Source: CALLVY01 sp937899855 | Lineage (GTDB): Bacteria > Bacteroidota > Bacteroidia > Chitinophagales > Saprospiraceae | Direction of reading: 5' to 3' | Assembly (NCBI GenBank): GCA_039820405.1 | Contig: JBCBQC010000050.1 | Coordinates: 1 to 46,722, forward strand | Length of the DNA stretch: 46,722 nucleotides | Shown here: in pieces, positions 16,832 to 25,815 of the stretch | How the letters are laid out: each line of letters starts with the position of its first letter | Numbering within the stretch: the first letter of the stretch is position 1 | Made by a program: the position numbers and the translations under genes | The notes under the pieces: generated by a model | Databases searched by the model: none | What the model was told of the DNA's origin: nothing | The model's input: the letters and a program-made list of their open reading frames with translations, nothing else

Positions 16832-17511
16832 TGCGCATCAAGTCGATTTTGTCTAGCAACCGTATTTATTTTTTTGCCGTAGGCCTCTTCCTATTGCTGG
16901 GTCTGATCCTGCTGGCCAGCATCGAGCAGGGAGCCGCCATTCGCTTTTTCAGCGAGCGCCGCAGCCCCGCGGGCGACTGGTTTTTCCGCTACTTTACCCA
17001 AATGGGGGAAGAACCCATTTACTTGCTCGCCCTTTTGGGACTCCTTTTCGTTCGCTTTCGCTACGCCCTCCTCGTACCGCTCATCGGTGTTTTGGTGACC
17101 CTGGTCAGCTACCTCACCAAACAACTTTTTGCCCACGATCGCCCCTCGGTTTACTTTAGCAAACTCGGCGAGCTGGAGGATCTCCAACTCGTAGAAGGGG
17201 TCCACCTGCTGACCGGACCGACGAGTTTTCCCTCCGGTCATACCATGTCCGCCTTCGCCATCTACGGCTTTCTCGCCCTCTTGGCCAAGCGCAAGCGCTG
17301 GACGGCCCCCCTCTGCTTTCTCGCCGCCCTGCTGGTGGGGATTTCCCGCATCTATTTGGTCCAACACTTTCTAAAAGACGTCGTCCTCGGCGCCGCCATC
17401 GGTACCCTACTGGCCCTTTTGGTCTACTATCTTCAGGGCAAAATACCCCACCGTCCCCAACGGTTTTGGGACCGCTCCCTCCTTTCCCTCCGACCGATCG
17501 CCACCCCCTAG
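16831..17511 (+). CDS. PAP2-family phosphatase
   Basis: The 226-aa membrane protein has about six TM helices and all three motifs of the type 2 phosphatidic acid phosphatase superfamily: KQLFAHDRP (KX6RP), PSGHT and SRIYLVQHFLKDVV (SRX5HX3D). Such enzymes dephosphorylate lipid phosphates such as undecaprenyl pyrophosphate, phosphatidic acid or lipid A 1-phosphate, with the active site facing the periplasm. The start shares one base with the preceding lptF-like stop, indicating translational coupling. That pairing with an LPS exporter makes an LPS or lipid-carrier substrate plausible, but this is inference. Confidence 0.93.
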   Translation: MRIKSILSSNRIYFFAVGLFLLLGLILLASIEQGAAIRFFSERRSPAGDWFFRYFTQMGEEPIYLLALLGLLFVRFRYALLVPLIGVLVTLVSYLTKQLFAHDRPSVYFSKLGELEDLQLVEGVHLLTGPTSFPSGHTMSAFAIYGFLALLAKRKRWTAPLCFLAALLVGISRIYLVQHFLKDVVLGAAIGTLLALLVYYLQGKIPHRPQRFWDRSLLSLRPIATP

Positions 17512-17570
17512 TATCTTGCCAATACCCAATGTACCCCAAAAAGGCTATGTCGACTTGGGCAATTATGGCT

Positions 17571-17578
17571 TATCTTTG
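17571..17578 (+). promoter_or_regulatory. -7 element TATCTTTG
   Basis: This exact TAnnTTTG match is 40 bp before the ATG at 17618 and supports that start over the in-frame upstream codon at 17516. A TTG occurs 13 bp upstream, too close for a normal -33 element. Confidence 0.45.
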
Positions 17579-17617
17579 CCCTACCCCTCTTCCCCTCCTA
17601 AAAACCACCGCCGTACC

Positions 17618-18691
17618 ATGACCCGGATGATGCATCGCACGATTTTATGCCTTGGCCTCCTCGGTCTCCTCGCCGCCTGCCGCAACGAAGACGATAGCCC
17701 CCGCCCCAAAGCAATCACCAGCTACCCCGAGGGCATTTTTGTGCTCAACCGTGGCAACGACGATGTGGCCAACGGTACCGTCAGTTTCTACCAACGCGAG
17801 TGCCAGCAAGTGGTCACCAATATTTACCTCAAGGCCAACCTCAGCCCCCAACTCGGCAACGACCTGCGCGACCTGGTCTTTATCGGCAACGAGGCCTTTG
17901 TGCTCTCCAACCGCAGCAATCGCCTCACCATCGTCAATGCCGACGATTTCAGCTTCCTGGACAGCATCGAGGGGCTGGCCAATCCACAGCACTTGCTGGT
18001 CGTCAACCCCAACAAGATTTACGTCAGCCAGTGGGGAGCCAATGGCCTGACGGGCAGCATCGAGATCGTAGACGTCCCCAGTCGGAGCATCGTGGGAAGC
18101 ATCCGAACGCCGGGCGGACCGGGTCGGATGATTGCGCAAGGGCCCGCCGTCTTCGTCGCCAATTCGGGGGGCTTTGCCCCGGACTCTTTGCTGAGTAAAA
18201 TCGACGCCACCAGCGACCGCTTTCTCAAAACCATCGAGGTGGGCGTCAACCCAGTCGACCTGGTCGAAGACAACGAGGGAGGAATCTGGACCCTCTGTGG
18301 CGGGGTGCTGGTCAATTTTCAGGATCCCAGTAGCCCCGACAATACCCCGGGCCGCCTCGTGCGGGTGAGCAACGACCGGGCCGAACTGGCCTTTCCCCTC
18401 ACCGCGGGCGCCCGCAACCTGGTCATCAACCGGGCGGGCGACCAGCTCTATTTCGTCAACAACAACTGGACCTACGAACACGGCATCCGACAAACCAGCC
18501 TCAGCCTCGTCCCCTTCCTGGACGTGAGCTTCAACGCTTACGCCGTCGACCCCACGACGGGCTTCCTGCTGGCCGCCAATGCCCTCGACTTTAGCCGACG
18601 GGGGGAAATTGTCCGCTTTGATTTGAACCGGGCCAGCCCAATTGATACCTTTGCCGCGGGAATCGTCCCGACGGCCTTTGCCTTTCAATGA
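17618..18691 (+). CDS. YncE/DUF5074-like beta-propeller lipoprotein
   Basis: The 357-aa protein begins at the ATG that opens a lipoprotein signal (GLLGLLAAC). The body has about six to seven repeats of the YVTN/NHL propeller type: EGIFVLNRG, LVFIGNEAFVLSNRSNRLTIVN, PNKIYVSQWGANGLTGSIEIVD, GRMIAQGPAVFVANSGG, VNPVDLVEDNEGGIWTLCGG and others. Proteins of this kind (surface-layer propellers near DUF5074) often accompany TonB-linked uptake genes in Bacteroidota, but none is in this window. It is followed at 18724 by a T9SS cargo gene and probably co-transcribed with it. Confidence 0.88.
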   Translation: MTRMMHRTILCLGLLGLLAACRNEDDSPRPKAITSYPEGIFVLNRGNDDVANGTVSFYQRECQQVVTNIYLKANLSPQLGNDLRDLVFIGNEAFVLSNRSNRLTIVNADDFSFLDSIEGLANPQHLLVVNPNKIYVSQWGANGLTGSIEIVDVPSRSIVGSIRTPGGPGRMIAQGPAVFVANSGGFAPDSLLSKIDATSDRFLKTIEVGVNPVDLVEDNEGGIWTLCGGVLVNFQDPSSPDNTPGRLVRVSNDRAELAFPLTAGARNLVINRAGDQLYFVNNNWTYEHGIRQTSLSLVPFLDVSFNAYAVDPTTGFLLAANALDFSRRGEIVRFDLNRASPIDTFAAGIVPTAFAFQ

Positions 18692-18723
18692 TTCCCGGAG
18701 GAATCACCAAAAAATACACCGCC

Positions 18724-20106
18724 ATGAAAAAACTAATGCTTTGCCTGCTCGGCCTTACCATCTTGCGCTTTTCAGCCAGCGCCAGCCACAACCGCACCGC
18801 CGAAATCACCTACCTCCAAGTCGATGCCTACACCATCGATTGTAGCCTCGTGACTTATACCAATGCCATCTCCACGGCGGCTTCGCGCGACAGTCTCGAA
18901 CTCCAGTGGGGCGACGGTACGAGTACCTGGATCCACCGGGTCAACGGCCCCGACGCCGATAACAATTCGATTCCCGACGGGGAGATTTTGGCAAACAACT
19001 ACCAGAGGAATGTCTACCGGGCCCAGCACCGTTATGCCGATTGGGGCACCTATACCATTGCCCTATTCGACGACAACCGTCAGCAGGGCATCGTCAACCT
19101 CAATCCTCCCAATTCGGACCATATCCCCATGTACGTTGAAACGGAATTTGTACTGGGCCCCGAACTCAATCATTCTCCCCAACTGCTTCAAGCCCCGGTC
19201 GACATCGCCTACGCAGGCAGGCGTTTTGTCCACACCCCCGTGGCCTTCGACCCCGATGGTGACAGTACGAGCTACCGACTGATTCGCCCCCAGATGATGC
19301 CCGACCAGGACGTTCCCAATTACAGCTTTCCCAATCAGGTCAACGGCGCGCCCCCAAGCGCCCTGGTGCTGGATACCGAAACGGGTCTGTTAGTGTGGGA
19401 GGTCCCAACCTGGACGGGCGTGTATTCGATTGCCTACGAAATCACCTCCCACCGCAACGGACAAGTCCGGGGACGGCTCATTCGGGATTTGATCATCATT
19501 GTTCAGGATGGGGAATGGCCCCTACCGAGTCTCGATGTGGCCCCACCGCCCGGTGGTATCCAGTCCGTGGAAGTAGGCGATACGGTACGTTTGGAATTGT
19601 CGGCCAACGTCGAGGAGTTTCCCTTCAATCAGGAATTGGTGTTGAGTACCCGCTCGGGGCTAGACGACTTTTTTCAGACCCGCCCCAGCTTTGACTTCAC
19701 CCGCGTGAGCGACCGCGAAGGGCGGGCCAGCTTTACCTGGATTGTGGAGCAGGAGCACGTCCGAGGTCAGCCCTACGATTTGGTATTTCGCGCTCAGGAT
19801 GGTACGGAGTTGGCCAATTATTTGGTGCTGCGCTATCGGGTGGAAGGGATCGTCAGCGCGCAGCGGGAACCGGTGGTCCCGGATCCCATTCGGATTTTTC
19901 CCAATCCGGCGAGTGACTGGTTGGTGGTGGAAGGCGCGCGGACGGCGTCTTACCTCATTTGGGATGCCGGGGGGCGGATCGTACAACGTGGGCGCCTGGA
20001 GCCGGGCCAGCCGATTGGGATTTCGGGACTGGTAGCGGGAGCGTACTTCCTCCGAGTGGAGGGGCGGGGCAGTCAAGCCTTTCTTAAAAACGGAGGCGTT
20101 CGTTAA
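18724..20106 (+). CDS. T9SS-exported surface protein with Ig-like domains
   Basis: The 460-aa protein starts at ATG 18724 with a signal peptide (MKKLMLCLLGLTILRFSAS). An upstream ATG at 18688, overlapping the propeller stop, would spoil the signal. Two beta-sandwich regions follow, one typical of putative Ig/cadherin-like repeats (FVHTPVAFDPDGDSTSYRL, VLDTETGLLVWEVP, YSIAYEITSHRNGQVRG). Residues from about 385 form a T9SS type A sorting domain: IRIFPNPASDWLVVEG, then LIWDAGGRIVQRG and LVAGAYFLRVEG. The protein is therefore probably attached to or released at the cell surface. It converges with xseB, the two stops overlapping by 4 bp. Confidence 0.88.
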   Translation: MKKLMLCLLGLTILRFSASASHNRTAEITYLQVDAYTIDCSLVTYTNAISTAASRDSLELQWGDGTSTWIHRVNGPDADNNSIPDGEILANNYQRNVYRAQHRYADWGTYTIALFDDNRQQGIVNLNPPNSDHIPMYVETEFVLGPELNHSPQLLQAPVDIAYAGRRFVHTPVAFDPDGDSTSYRLIRPQMMPDQDVPNYSFPNQVNGAPPSALVLDTETGLLVWEVPTWTGVYSIAYEITSHRNGQVRGRLIRDLIIIVQDGEWPLPSLDVAPPPGGIQSVEVGDTVRLELSANVEEFPFNQELVLSTRSGLDDFFQTRPSFDFTRVSDREGRASFTWIVEQEHVRGQPYDLVFRAQDGTELANYLVLRYRVEGIVSAQREPVVPDPIRIFPNPASDWLVVEGARTASYLIWDAGGRIVQRGRLEPGQPIGISGLVAGAYFLRVEGRGSQAFLKNGGVR

Positions 20107-20294
20107 TCATCGCCCAGCAAGCGGTCGATCGTCGTTTCGGTGCTCCGCAGTTTTTCACGGCAGAAGGCAATCAGGGTCTGGGCCCGTTCTACCCGTTCGG
20201 ACAGCTCGTCGATGGCAATTTCGTTGGACTGTAGTTGATCGACCAGGTTTTGGAGTTCTTCCAGGGCCGATTGGTAAGTTTCATTCTTTTTCAT
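20103..20294 (-). CDS. xseB: exodeoxyribonuclease VII small subunit
   Basis: The 63-aa protein is a short two-helix coiled coil, with YQSALEELQNLVDQLQSNE, IDELSERVERAQTLIAFCREKL and IDRLLGDD, the full length of bacterial XseB. It binds XseA to form the exonuclease VII complex, which degrades single-stranded DNA. Its start lies inside the end of xseA (14-bp overlap), so it is translationally coupled and made in high ratio to XseA as expected for a hetero-oligomer. Confidence 0.95.
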   Translation of the reverse strand: MKKNETYQSALEELQNLVDQLQSNEIAIDELSERVERAQTLIAFCREKLRSTETTIDRLLGDD

Positions 20295-21519
20295 CTCTAC
20301 TGACTTTACTGTAAATTCGGCGGCCGTGGAGCCGTGTTTCGAGTTCCGCGCCGGGGCTTAGGTTCTCTGCGGGGGGCAAGGCACGGCCGCGGTGGAGGGT
20401 GATCGAATAGCCCCGCCGTAGGCACGCTTCGGGATCGAGCAGTTGGACCCGTTGGGCCAGGAGCGCCAGGTGGTTTTCCGCGCTACGGAGGCGGAGTTGG
20501 AGGTCGGGAACGAGACGTTGGGTGACGAAGTCCAGCAATCGCTCGGCACGGCGAACTTGGAGGCGACTTTGAAAGCCCAGATTTTGGGCAAGGTGGTTCA
20601 GTTCCAATTCGGCGCGCCGGAGTTCCTGTTGCGTGCTCCGTTGGAGCTCTTGCCCCAATTGGAGGAGCTGGCTTTCGAAAAGGGTATTGTGGTGAAGGAT
20701 AAAATCGGCCAGGGCGGTGGGCGTTTTGAGTGAACGGTGGGCCACCAGATCGAGCACGGTTTCGTCGACCTCGTGACCGATGCCGACCAGTACGGGCAGC
20801 GGGCACTGGGCCACCGCCCGCGCCAGATCGAGATCGTCGAAGGCCAGGAGGTCCAATTTGGCACCGCCCCCCCGCAGGATCAAAACGGCTTCGTAGCGGT
20901 CGGCCTGGCCAGCGATTTGCGCCAACTGGCGGATGACTTCGGCCACGGCATTGCTGCCCTGAACGGCGGCGGGAAAGAGGCGGCTGTGGAAGGCGTAGCC
21001 ATAAGGATTTTCCCGCAACTGCTGCTGATAGTCCTGATAACCCGCGGCCTGGAGGGAAGAGATGACGGCCAGGTTTTGCAATACCGGGGGGAGGGCCATT
21101 TTTTTGTTGCGATCGAGCAAGTCCTCCGTCTCCAGTTGCTGGAGGGCCAGTTGGCGATTGAGGGCCAATTGGCCCAAGCTATAATCCCCGTCTACTTCCT
21201 GGATGCTCAGGGTCATTCCGAAGCGCTCGTGGAATTCGACCCGGACCTGCACCATCACCGCCATTCCTTCGCGGAGAATTTGGTGGAGCTTGACCCCCAT
21301 CCGGCGACGCATGCGGCGGTAGTCGCGGCCCCAGATCAGCGCATCCGAGCTGGCGATGATGTCGGCGCCCTCCTTCTCGATCAGGGTCAGGTAGTAGTGG
21401 CCCCGCGATTCCTGGAATTGGGCAATTTCCGCTTTGACCCAAACGGGGTTGGGAAAGTTGAGCGCTACGGTGCGGCGGAGAAATTCGTTGAGTTCGTAAA
21501 GGCGGAGGGTGGATTCCAC
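20281..21519 (-). CDS. xseA: exodeoxyribonuclease VII large subunit
   Basis: The 412-aa protein has the N-terminal OB-fold single-strand-binding domain (about residues 1-105: LNEFLRRTVALNFPNPVWVKAEIAQFQESRGHYYLTL style) and the catalytic domain with ILRGGGAKLDLLAFDDLDLARAV, VLVGIGHEVDETVLDLVAHRSLKTPTALADF, the two diagnostic blocks. A C-terminal coiled coil wraps XseB. The complex makes and recycles oligonucleotides from single-stranded DNA in mismatch repair and recombination. The gene has its own consensus promoter, divergent from cydAB. Confidence 0.95.
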   Translation of the reverse strand: MESTLRLYELNEFLRRTVALNFPNPVWVKAEIAQFQESRGHYYLTLIEKEGADIIASSDALIWGRDYRRMRRRMGVKLHQILREGMAVMVQVRVEFHERFGMTLSIQEVDGDYSLGQLALNRQLALQQLETEDLLDRNKKMALPPVLQNLAVISSLQAAGYQDYQQQLRENPYGYAFHSRLFPAAVQGSNAVAEVIRQLAQIAGQADRYEAVLILRGGGAKLDLLAFDDLDLARAVAQCPLPVLVGIGHEVDETVLDLVAHRSLKTPTALADFILHHNTLFESQLLQLGQELQRSTQQELRRAELELNHLAQNLGFQSRLQVRRAERLLDFVTQRLVPDLQLRLRSAENHLALLAQRVQLLDPEACLRRGYSITLHRGRALPPAENLSPGAELETRLHGRRIYSKVSRDEKE

Positions 21520-21562
21520 GGGTGCAAGTTTAGGTGAAGTGGTACGACGCTGCGGCCAGCGG

Positions 21563-21590
21563 CAAACTTAGGAAAAAACGGGCAGACCAA
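21563..21590 (-). promoter_or_regulatory. xseAB promoter, TTG-N17-TAAGTTTG
   Basis: Minus-strand TAAGTTTG (21563-21570) matches TAnnTTTG and a TTG (21588-21590) lies 17 bp upstream, the spacing reported for Bacteroidota housekeeping promoters. The -7 element is 44 bp before the xseA start at 21519. Confidence 0.5.
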
Positions 21591-21658
21591 CCGCATCAAA
21601 AAGTTCCCAGCCTCATTTATTTAGACTAATTCTAACTAAGCGATTTTGGGCTTTGGCC

Positions 21659-21689
21659 TTGTCTTTTGTACGCTCGTGGACTACCTTGA
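21659..21689 (+). promoter_or_regulatory. weak cydA promoter candidate
   Basis: TTG (21659-21661) is separated by 20 bp from TACCTTGA (21682-21689), which matches only the TAnnTT part of the -7 consensus. It lies 43 bp before the chosen cydA start and is the only candidate in the 210-bp divergent region on this strand. Confidence 0.25.
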
Positions 21690-21731
21690 AAAGACCATTG
21701 AATGATCTATTCCCCACCAAAACCTGCAACC

Positions 21732-23114
21732 ATGGATGTAGAAATATTAGCTCGTATCCAGTTTGCCTTCACCGTTTCCTTCCACTACATTTATCCGCCC
21801 CTCAGCATTGGCCTTGGCCTGATCATGGTCATCATGGAGGGGCAGTACCTCCGAACGGGAGAAAAAGTATACGAACAAATGGCGCGTTTTTGGACGCGTA
21901 TTTTTGCCCTCACCTTTGGCATTGGCGTCGCCACCGGAATTGTGATGGAATTTGAGTTTGGCACCAACTGGGCCACTTATTCGCGTTACGTTGGCGATGT
22001 ATTTGGTAGTGCCCTGGCTGCCGAAGGCATCTTTGCCTTTGCGCTCGAATCAGGCTTCCTCGGCGTCTTGCTCTTTGGCTGGAACCGGGTGAGTCCACCC
22101 GTTCACTTTTTTGCCACCCTCATGGTGCTGATCGGTTCGATGTTTTCGGCGGTGTGGATCGTGGTGGCCAACTCCTGGCAGCAGACGCCGGCGGGCTACC
22201 ACATCGTGGGGGAAGGCATTGAAGCCCGGGCGGAGATCACCGACTTTTGGGCCATGGTGTTCAATCCCTCCTCGGTCGACCGGCTGACGCACGTATGGAT
22301 TGGCGCCTTCCTGGCGGGGGCCTTTTTGGTGCTGAGTGTTCACGCTTATTACCTGCTAAAGAATAGACACGTGGAGCTGTCGAAAAAGGCGTTTAAAATT
22401 GCCCTGTCGGTCGCGCTGGTGGCCTCGCTGGCGCAGTTGTTTACGGGGCACCGCTCCGCCGATGGCGTGGCGCACAACCAACCCGCCAAGCTGGCCGCAA
22501 TGGAGGGGCATTTTGCGGAGCACGAAGCGGCCGACCTGTACCTTTTTGGTTGGGTAGATAAGGAAAACGAGACCGTACGGGGCCTGGCGGTTCCGGGGGG
22601 ATTAAGCTTTTTGCTACACCAGGATGTTGAGGCCCCCATCACGGGGCTCCATGCCTTCCCTCCCGACGAACGCCCCAGCGCCCTCAACGCCATCTTCCAG
22701 TTTTACCACCTGATGGTCGCCATCGGCATGTTTCTGATTGGGCTGACGCTCTTCGCGGGTTGGAGGTGGTGGCGGGGCAGGCTGTTTGACCAGCGGTGGT
22801 TGTTGTGGGTGTTTGTGCTGGCGGTGATCCTGCCCCAGGTTGCCAATCAGGTCGGTTGGTACGCCGCAGAGATGGGGCGCCAGCCCTGGGTGGTGTACGG
22901 CTTGCTCCGTACCTCGGATGCGCTATCGAAGGTGGTAACCGCCAACCAGGTACTCTTTTCGCTGATTCTGTTTACCATCGTCTACCTGATTCTTTTCACC
23001 CTCTTTATCTACCTGCTCCACAAAAAGATCGTACACGGACCCCACGAGGACAACCTCATCGATCACCGGCCGCGTCAGAACGAGAAAGCCCGCCAACTGA
23101 CCGGCGGGGCGTGA
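21732..23114 (+). CDS. cydA: cytochrome bd ubiquinol/menaquinol oxidase subunit I
   Basis: From the ATG at 21732 the protein is 460 aa (an in-frame ATG at 21702 adds MIYSPPKPAT, unlikely). CydA carries hemes b558, b595 and d. Heme ligands are recognisable: His18 in SFHYIYPPLS, His in RLTHVWIGAF, and Met in YHLMVAIG. The quinol-binding Lys/Glu pair appears as AKLAAMEGH, and GRQPWVVYG is the family signature. The periplasmic Q-loop is short, as in the non-enterobacterial form. It works with CydB to reduce O2 at the cytoplasmic membrane under low oxygen or stress. cydB follows after 48 bp. Confidence 0.97.
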   Translation: MDVEILARIQFAFTVSFHYIYPPLSIGLGLIMVIMEGQYLRTGEKVYEQMARFWTRIFALTFGIGVATGIVMEFEFGTNWATYSRYVGDVFGSALAAEGIFAFALESGFLGVLLFGWNRVSPPVHFFATLMVLIGSMFSAVWIVVANSWQQTPAGYHIVGEGIEARAEITDFWAMVFNPSSVDRLTHVWIGAFLAGAFLVLSVHAYYLLKNRHVELSKKAFKIALSVALVASLAQLFTGHRSADGVAHNQPAKLAAMEGHFAEHEAADLYLFGWVDKENETVRGLAVPGGLSFLLHQDVEAPITGLHAFPPDERPSALNAIFQFYHLMVAIGMFLIGLTLFAGWRWWRGRLFDQRWLLWVFVLAVILPQVANQVGWYAAEMGRQPWVVYGLLRTSDALSKVVTANQVLFSLILFTIVYLILFTLFIYLLHKKIVHGPHEDNLIDHRPRQNEKARQLTGGA

Positions 23115-23162
23115 TGGCCATTTCCCTTGTGCTCCCCAATTCTCCATTAAACCATTACCCTC

Positions 23163-24200
23163 ATGTCCGCTACTTTTTTATCGCTTGATTATCCCACCTG
23201 GTGGTTTTTACTCGTCGGAGCCGTATTTTCGGGCTACGCCATTCTGGATGGTTTTGACTTGGGGGCGGGAGCCCTGCACCTCTTGCTCAAGAAGGAGCAA
23301 AGCCGACGGATTGCGCTCAACGCCATTGGTCCGGTCTGGGACGGCAATGAGGTTTGGCTCGTGATCGGGGGTGGGGCGCTCTTTGCGGGTTTTCCCAAGG
23401 TGTACGCCACCCTACTCAGTGGGATGTACATCCCCTTTATGCTTTTTTTGGTCTTTCTGATTTTTCGCGCCACCTCCATCGAATTCCGCAGCAAGGAGCC
23501 CATGGCCTGGTGGCGGCGGATGTGGGACACGGCCTATTCGCTGTCTTCCATCCTACTGGCCCTCCTGCTCGGTATCGTCCTGGGCAACGTCTTACAGGGG
23601 ATGCCGATTGGGGCGGACGGGGAATTTTCCGGCAACTGGCTGCGCTTTATCAATCCCTACGCCATCTTAGTGGGCATCACCACCCTGGCCCTATTCATGA
23701 TGCACGGTGGGATTTACCTGGCCCTCAAGACCGAAGGACGCCTATTCGCCAAAATGACCATCTTGGTCAAAAACACCACCCTCTTTTTTGTCCTCTGCTT
23801 CGCCCTGTCCAGCTTCGCCACCCTTATTTTCTTTCCCCACCTGAGCGAAAAATTTCGGGCCATCCCCGGTCTAGTCATCGTGCCGGTACTGGCCCTCGGT
23901 TGTATCGCCAACCTCACCCGGCTGGTCGCCCGTAAGCGCTACCTGCGCGCCTTCGTCTTTTCCTCCATCAGCGTCAGCCTCCTCCTCATCCTGGTGGCCA
24001 TCCCCCTCTACCCCAACCTGCTGTTGTCCACCAGCAACCCCGCGCACAGCCTGACGATCTACAACGCCTCGGCCTCCACCAAATCGCTCGGCATCATGCT
24101 GACCTTTGCCGCCATCGGAGTACCCCTGGTGATCGCCTACACGACCTTTGTGTTTTGGACCTTCCGGGGCAAAGTCCAGATCGACGAAATGAGCTATTGA
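23163..24200 (+). CDS. cydB: cytochrome bd oxidase subunit II
   Basis: The 345-aa protein has about nine TM helices with the family blocks YAILDGFDLGAGAL, NAIGPVWDGNEVWLVIGGGALFAGFPKVYAT and FRGKVQ near the end. It forms the CydAB heterodimer with the preceding gene. No CydX-like small subunit or cydCD genes are visible nearby, so maturation genes must be elsewhere. It is an inner-membrane protein. Confidence 0.96.
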   Translation: MSATFLSLDYPTWWFLLVGAVFSGYAILDGFDLGAGALHLLLKKEQSRRIALNAIGPVWDGNEVWLVIGGGALFAGFPKVYATLLSGMYIPFMLFLVFLIFRATSIEFRSKEPMAWWRRMWDTAYSLSSILLALLLGIVLGNVLQGMPIGADGEFSGNWLRFINPYAILVGITTLALFMMHGGIYLALKTEGRLFAKMTILVKNTTLFFVLCFALSSFATLIFFPHLSEKFRAIPGLVIVPVLALGCIANLTRLVARKRYLRAFVFSSISVSLLLILVAIPLYPNLLLSTSNPAHSLTIYNASASTKSLGIMLTFAAIGVPLVIAYTTFVFWTFRGKVQIDEMSY

Positions 24201-24326
24201 AGACGGGACCCGCTGAGCTACGAGGCAACAATTGCGAGGGGTGTGCGTTATCCATGCGATGCGGATCGACTTGCTGTCGGCGCTCGTTTCCAAACAACAA
24301 AAGTATTACCTCCAAACGCAACACGT

Positions 24327-25046
24327 ATGAAAAAACTAATCCTACTTGCCTTCCTCGGAAGCTTTTACGCCAGTGCCCTGGCCAGTGCCCCCCAAGCCAT
24401 CGGACAATTCCTCAACGACGCGAACGAGCAAATTTCGGTGTACCCCCGCCCGGCCAAAGTCAAGTTTGGCAATAGCATCCGCTCGGGCTGTGATTGTCAG
24501 TTTGAAAAGTACACCTTTTACTATTTCGACGCCGAGGGCAAACACCACAAAATCAAGGAAGCCAAAATCCTGGAGCTGACCCTGAACGCGGGCACCGTAA
24601 TGTGTAAAAAACAAGCCCCGGTGCTGGTCGGCCGCGACGAAGCCCGCCCGCAGGATATCCATTACGAACGGGCCGATTTGGAGACGGATTTGCCCTTCCT
24701 ACCCTTGCCCAAGTACAAAAAGAAAAAGAAGAATTTTCTCCACAAGGTGGTCGCTCAAAACGCCGATTACCTGCTCACCTCCCACGTTCCCGACAACAGC
24801 AACGAGGGGGTATTTTACATTTTCTCCCGTAGGAATAAGCAGATGGTCGAAGGTCCGATGCGTACCCTTCTGCTCGGGGAGGGCAAACGGGGCGCCGCCC
24901 TTTACGAGAAGATCGAACGGTATTTTCCGGATTGCCCCGCTCTGTACGAAAAGATGGAGGCCAACCGCAAGCACCAAAATAACCTACGCAAGGTGGGGGT
25001 GGTTCACTTGCTGTCGAAGATCAACGGTTGTGACTGCGGGCAATAA
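24327..25046 (+). CDS. secreted Cys-containing protein of unknown function
   Basis: From the ATG at 24327 the product is 239 aa with a signal peptide (KKLILLAFLGSFYASALAS). The mature part has two CDC motifs, SGCDCQF near residue 55 and NGCDCGQ at the extreme C-terminus, plus isolated Cys in MCKKQ and FPDCPALY. A Lys-rich stretch (KYKKKKKNF) lies mid-protein. I recognise no family. It lies 126 bp after cydB on the same strand, so it may be expressed with the oxidase, and it converges with the LytTR gene 9 bp away. Metal or thiol chemistry in the periplasm is a guess from the CDC pairs. Confidence 0.75.
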   Translation: MKKLILLAFLGSFYASALASAPQAIGQFLNDANEQISVYPRPAKVKFGNSIRSGCDCQFEKYTFYYFDAEGKHHKIKEAKILELTLNAGTVMCKKQAPVLVGRDEARPQDIHYERADLETDLPFLPLPKYKKKKKNFLHKVVAQNADYLLTSHVPDNSNEGVFYIFSRRNKQMVEGPMRTLLLGEGKRGAALYEKIERYFPDCPALYEKMEANRKHQNNLRKVGVVHLLSKINGCDCGQ

Positions 25047-25055
25047 CGAGGCGGC

Positions 25056-25814
25056 TCAAACTCCACGAAGCTTTTTGAGGATTTGATTGAACGCAGCTTT
25101 GCGACGGGCGGCGATGTCGAGTTCGGTACCGTCTACCAGTTGTAAGCGACTGCTGCGACCGGCATCGAAGCGGGCAATCTTTTGGATGTTGATGAGGTGG
25201 GATTTGTGGATGCGGAAAAAGGTTTGCGAGGGCAACAGATTTTCGTAATGGCTGAGGGAGTTGACTACCAGGTGGATTTTGCCATCGTCTAAGTGAATGT
25301 TGACGTAGCTGCCCTTGGCTTCGATGCGAAGGATATCGTCGAGGGCTACGATGACGTGTTGGTCCCGACCCGGCAGGATGATTTGTTGGGCGGTTTGGTG
25401 GCGGTCCTCATACTGCTGGCGCAAAAACTTGAGGCGTCCCTGCGGATTTCCTTTCCGCCATTCTTCCGTCAGTTTACCAATCGTCAACTGTAGCTCCTGT
25501 AGATCGATGGGTTTGAGCAGATAATCCAGGGCCGCGTACTTGATGGCCTTGATGGCAAATTGGTCGTAGCCCGTAACGAAGACGACGTTGAAATGGGCGT
25601 AGCCAAAGGCGTCGAGGACGTTAAAGCCATTGCCATTGGGCATTTCGATGTCGAGAAAAATCAAATCGGGCCGTAGCTCTTGGAGCAGCGCAATACCGGA
25701 GCGGACATCCTGAGCTTCCCCGATGATCTTCACCCCTTCACAATAGTCGGTCACCATTTTGCGCAAGAGGCTGCGGCTCTGTCTTTCGTCATCAATGATT
25801 ACGGCTTTCATCAT
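25056..25814 (-). CDS. LytTR-family response regulator
   Basis: The 252-aa protein has an N-terminal receiver (residues 1-120) with the acidic pair DDE near the start, phospho-acceptor Asp in LIFLDIEMPNGNG and conserved Lys in DYLLKPID, and a C-terminal LytTR DNA-binding domain (about 145-250) with VNIHLDDGKIHLV and FFRIHKSHLINIQKI. LytTR regulators bind DNA as dimers at direct or inverted repeats. Its start follows the kinase stop after 1 bp, so it is the cognate regulator of the kinase gene just upstream. Confidence 0.95.
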   Translation of the reverse strand: MMKAVIIDDERQSRSLLRKMVTDYCEGVKIIGEAQDVRSGIALLQELRPDLIFLDIEMPNGNGFNVLDAFGYAHFNVVFVTGYDQFAIKAIKYAALDYLLKPIDLQELQLTIGKLTEEWRKGNPQGRLKFLRQQYEDRHQTAQQIILPGRDQHVIVALDDILRIEAKGSYVNIHLDDGKIHLVVNSLSHYENLLPSQTFFRIHKSHLINIQKIARFDAGRSSRLQLVDGTELDIAARRKAAFNQILKKLRGV

Positions 25815-25815
25815 C

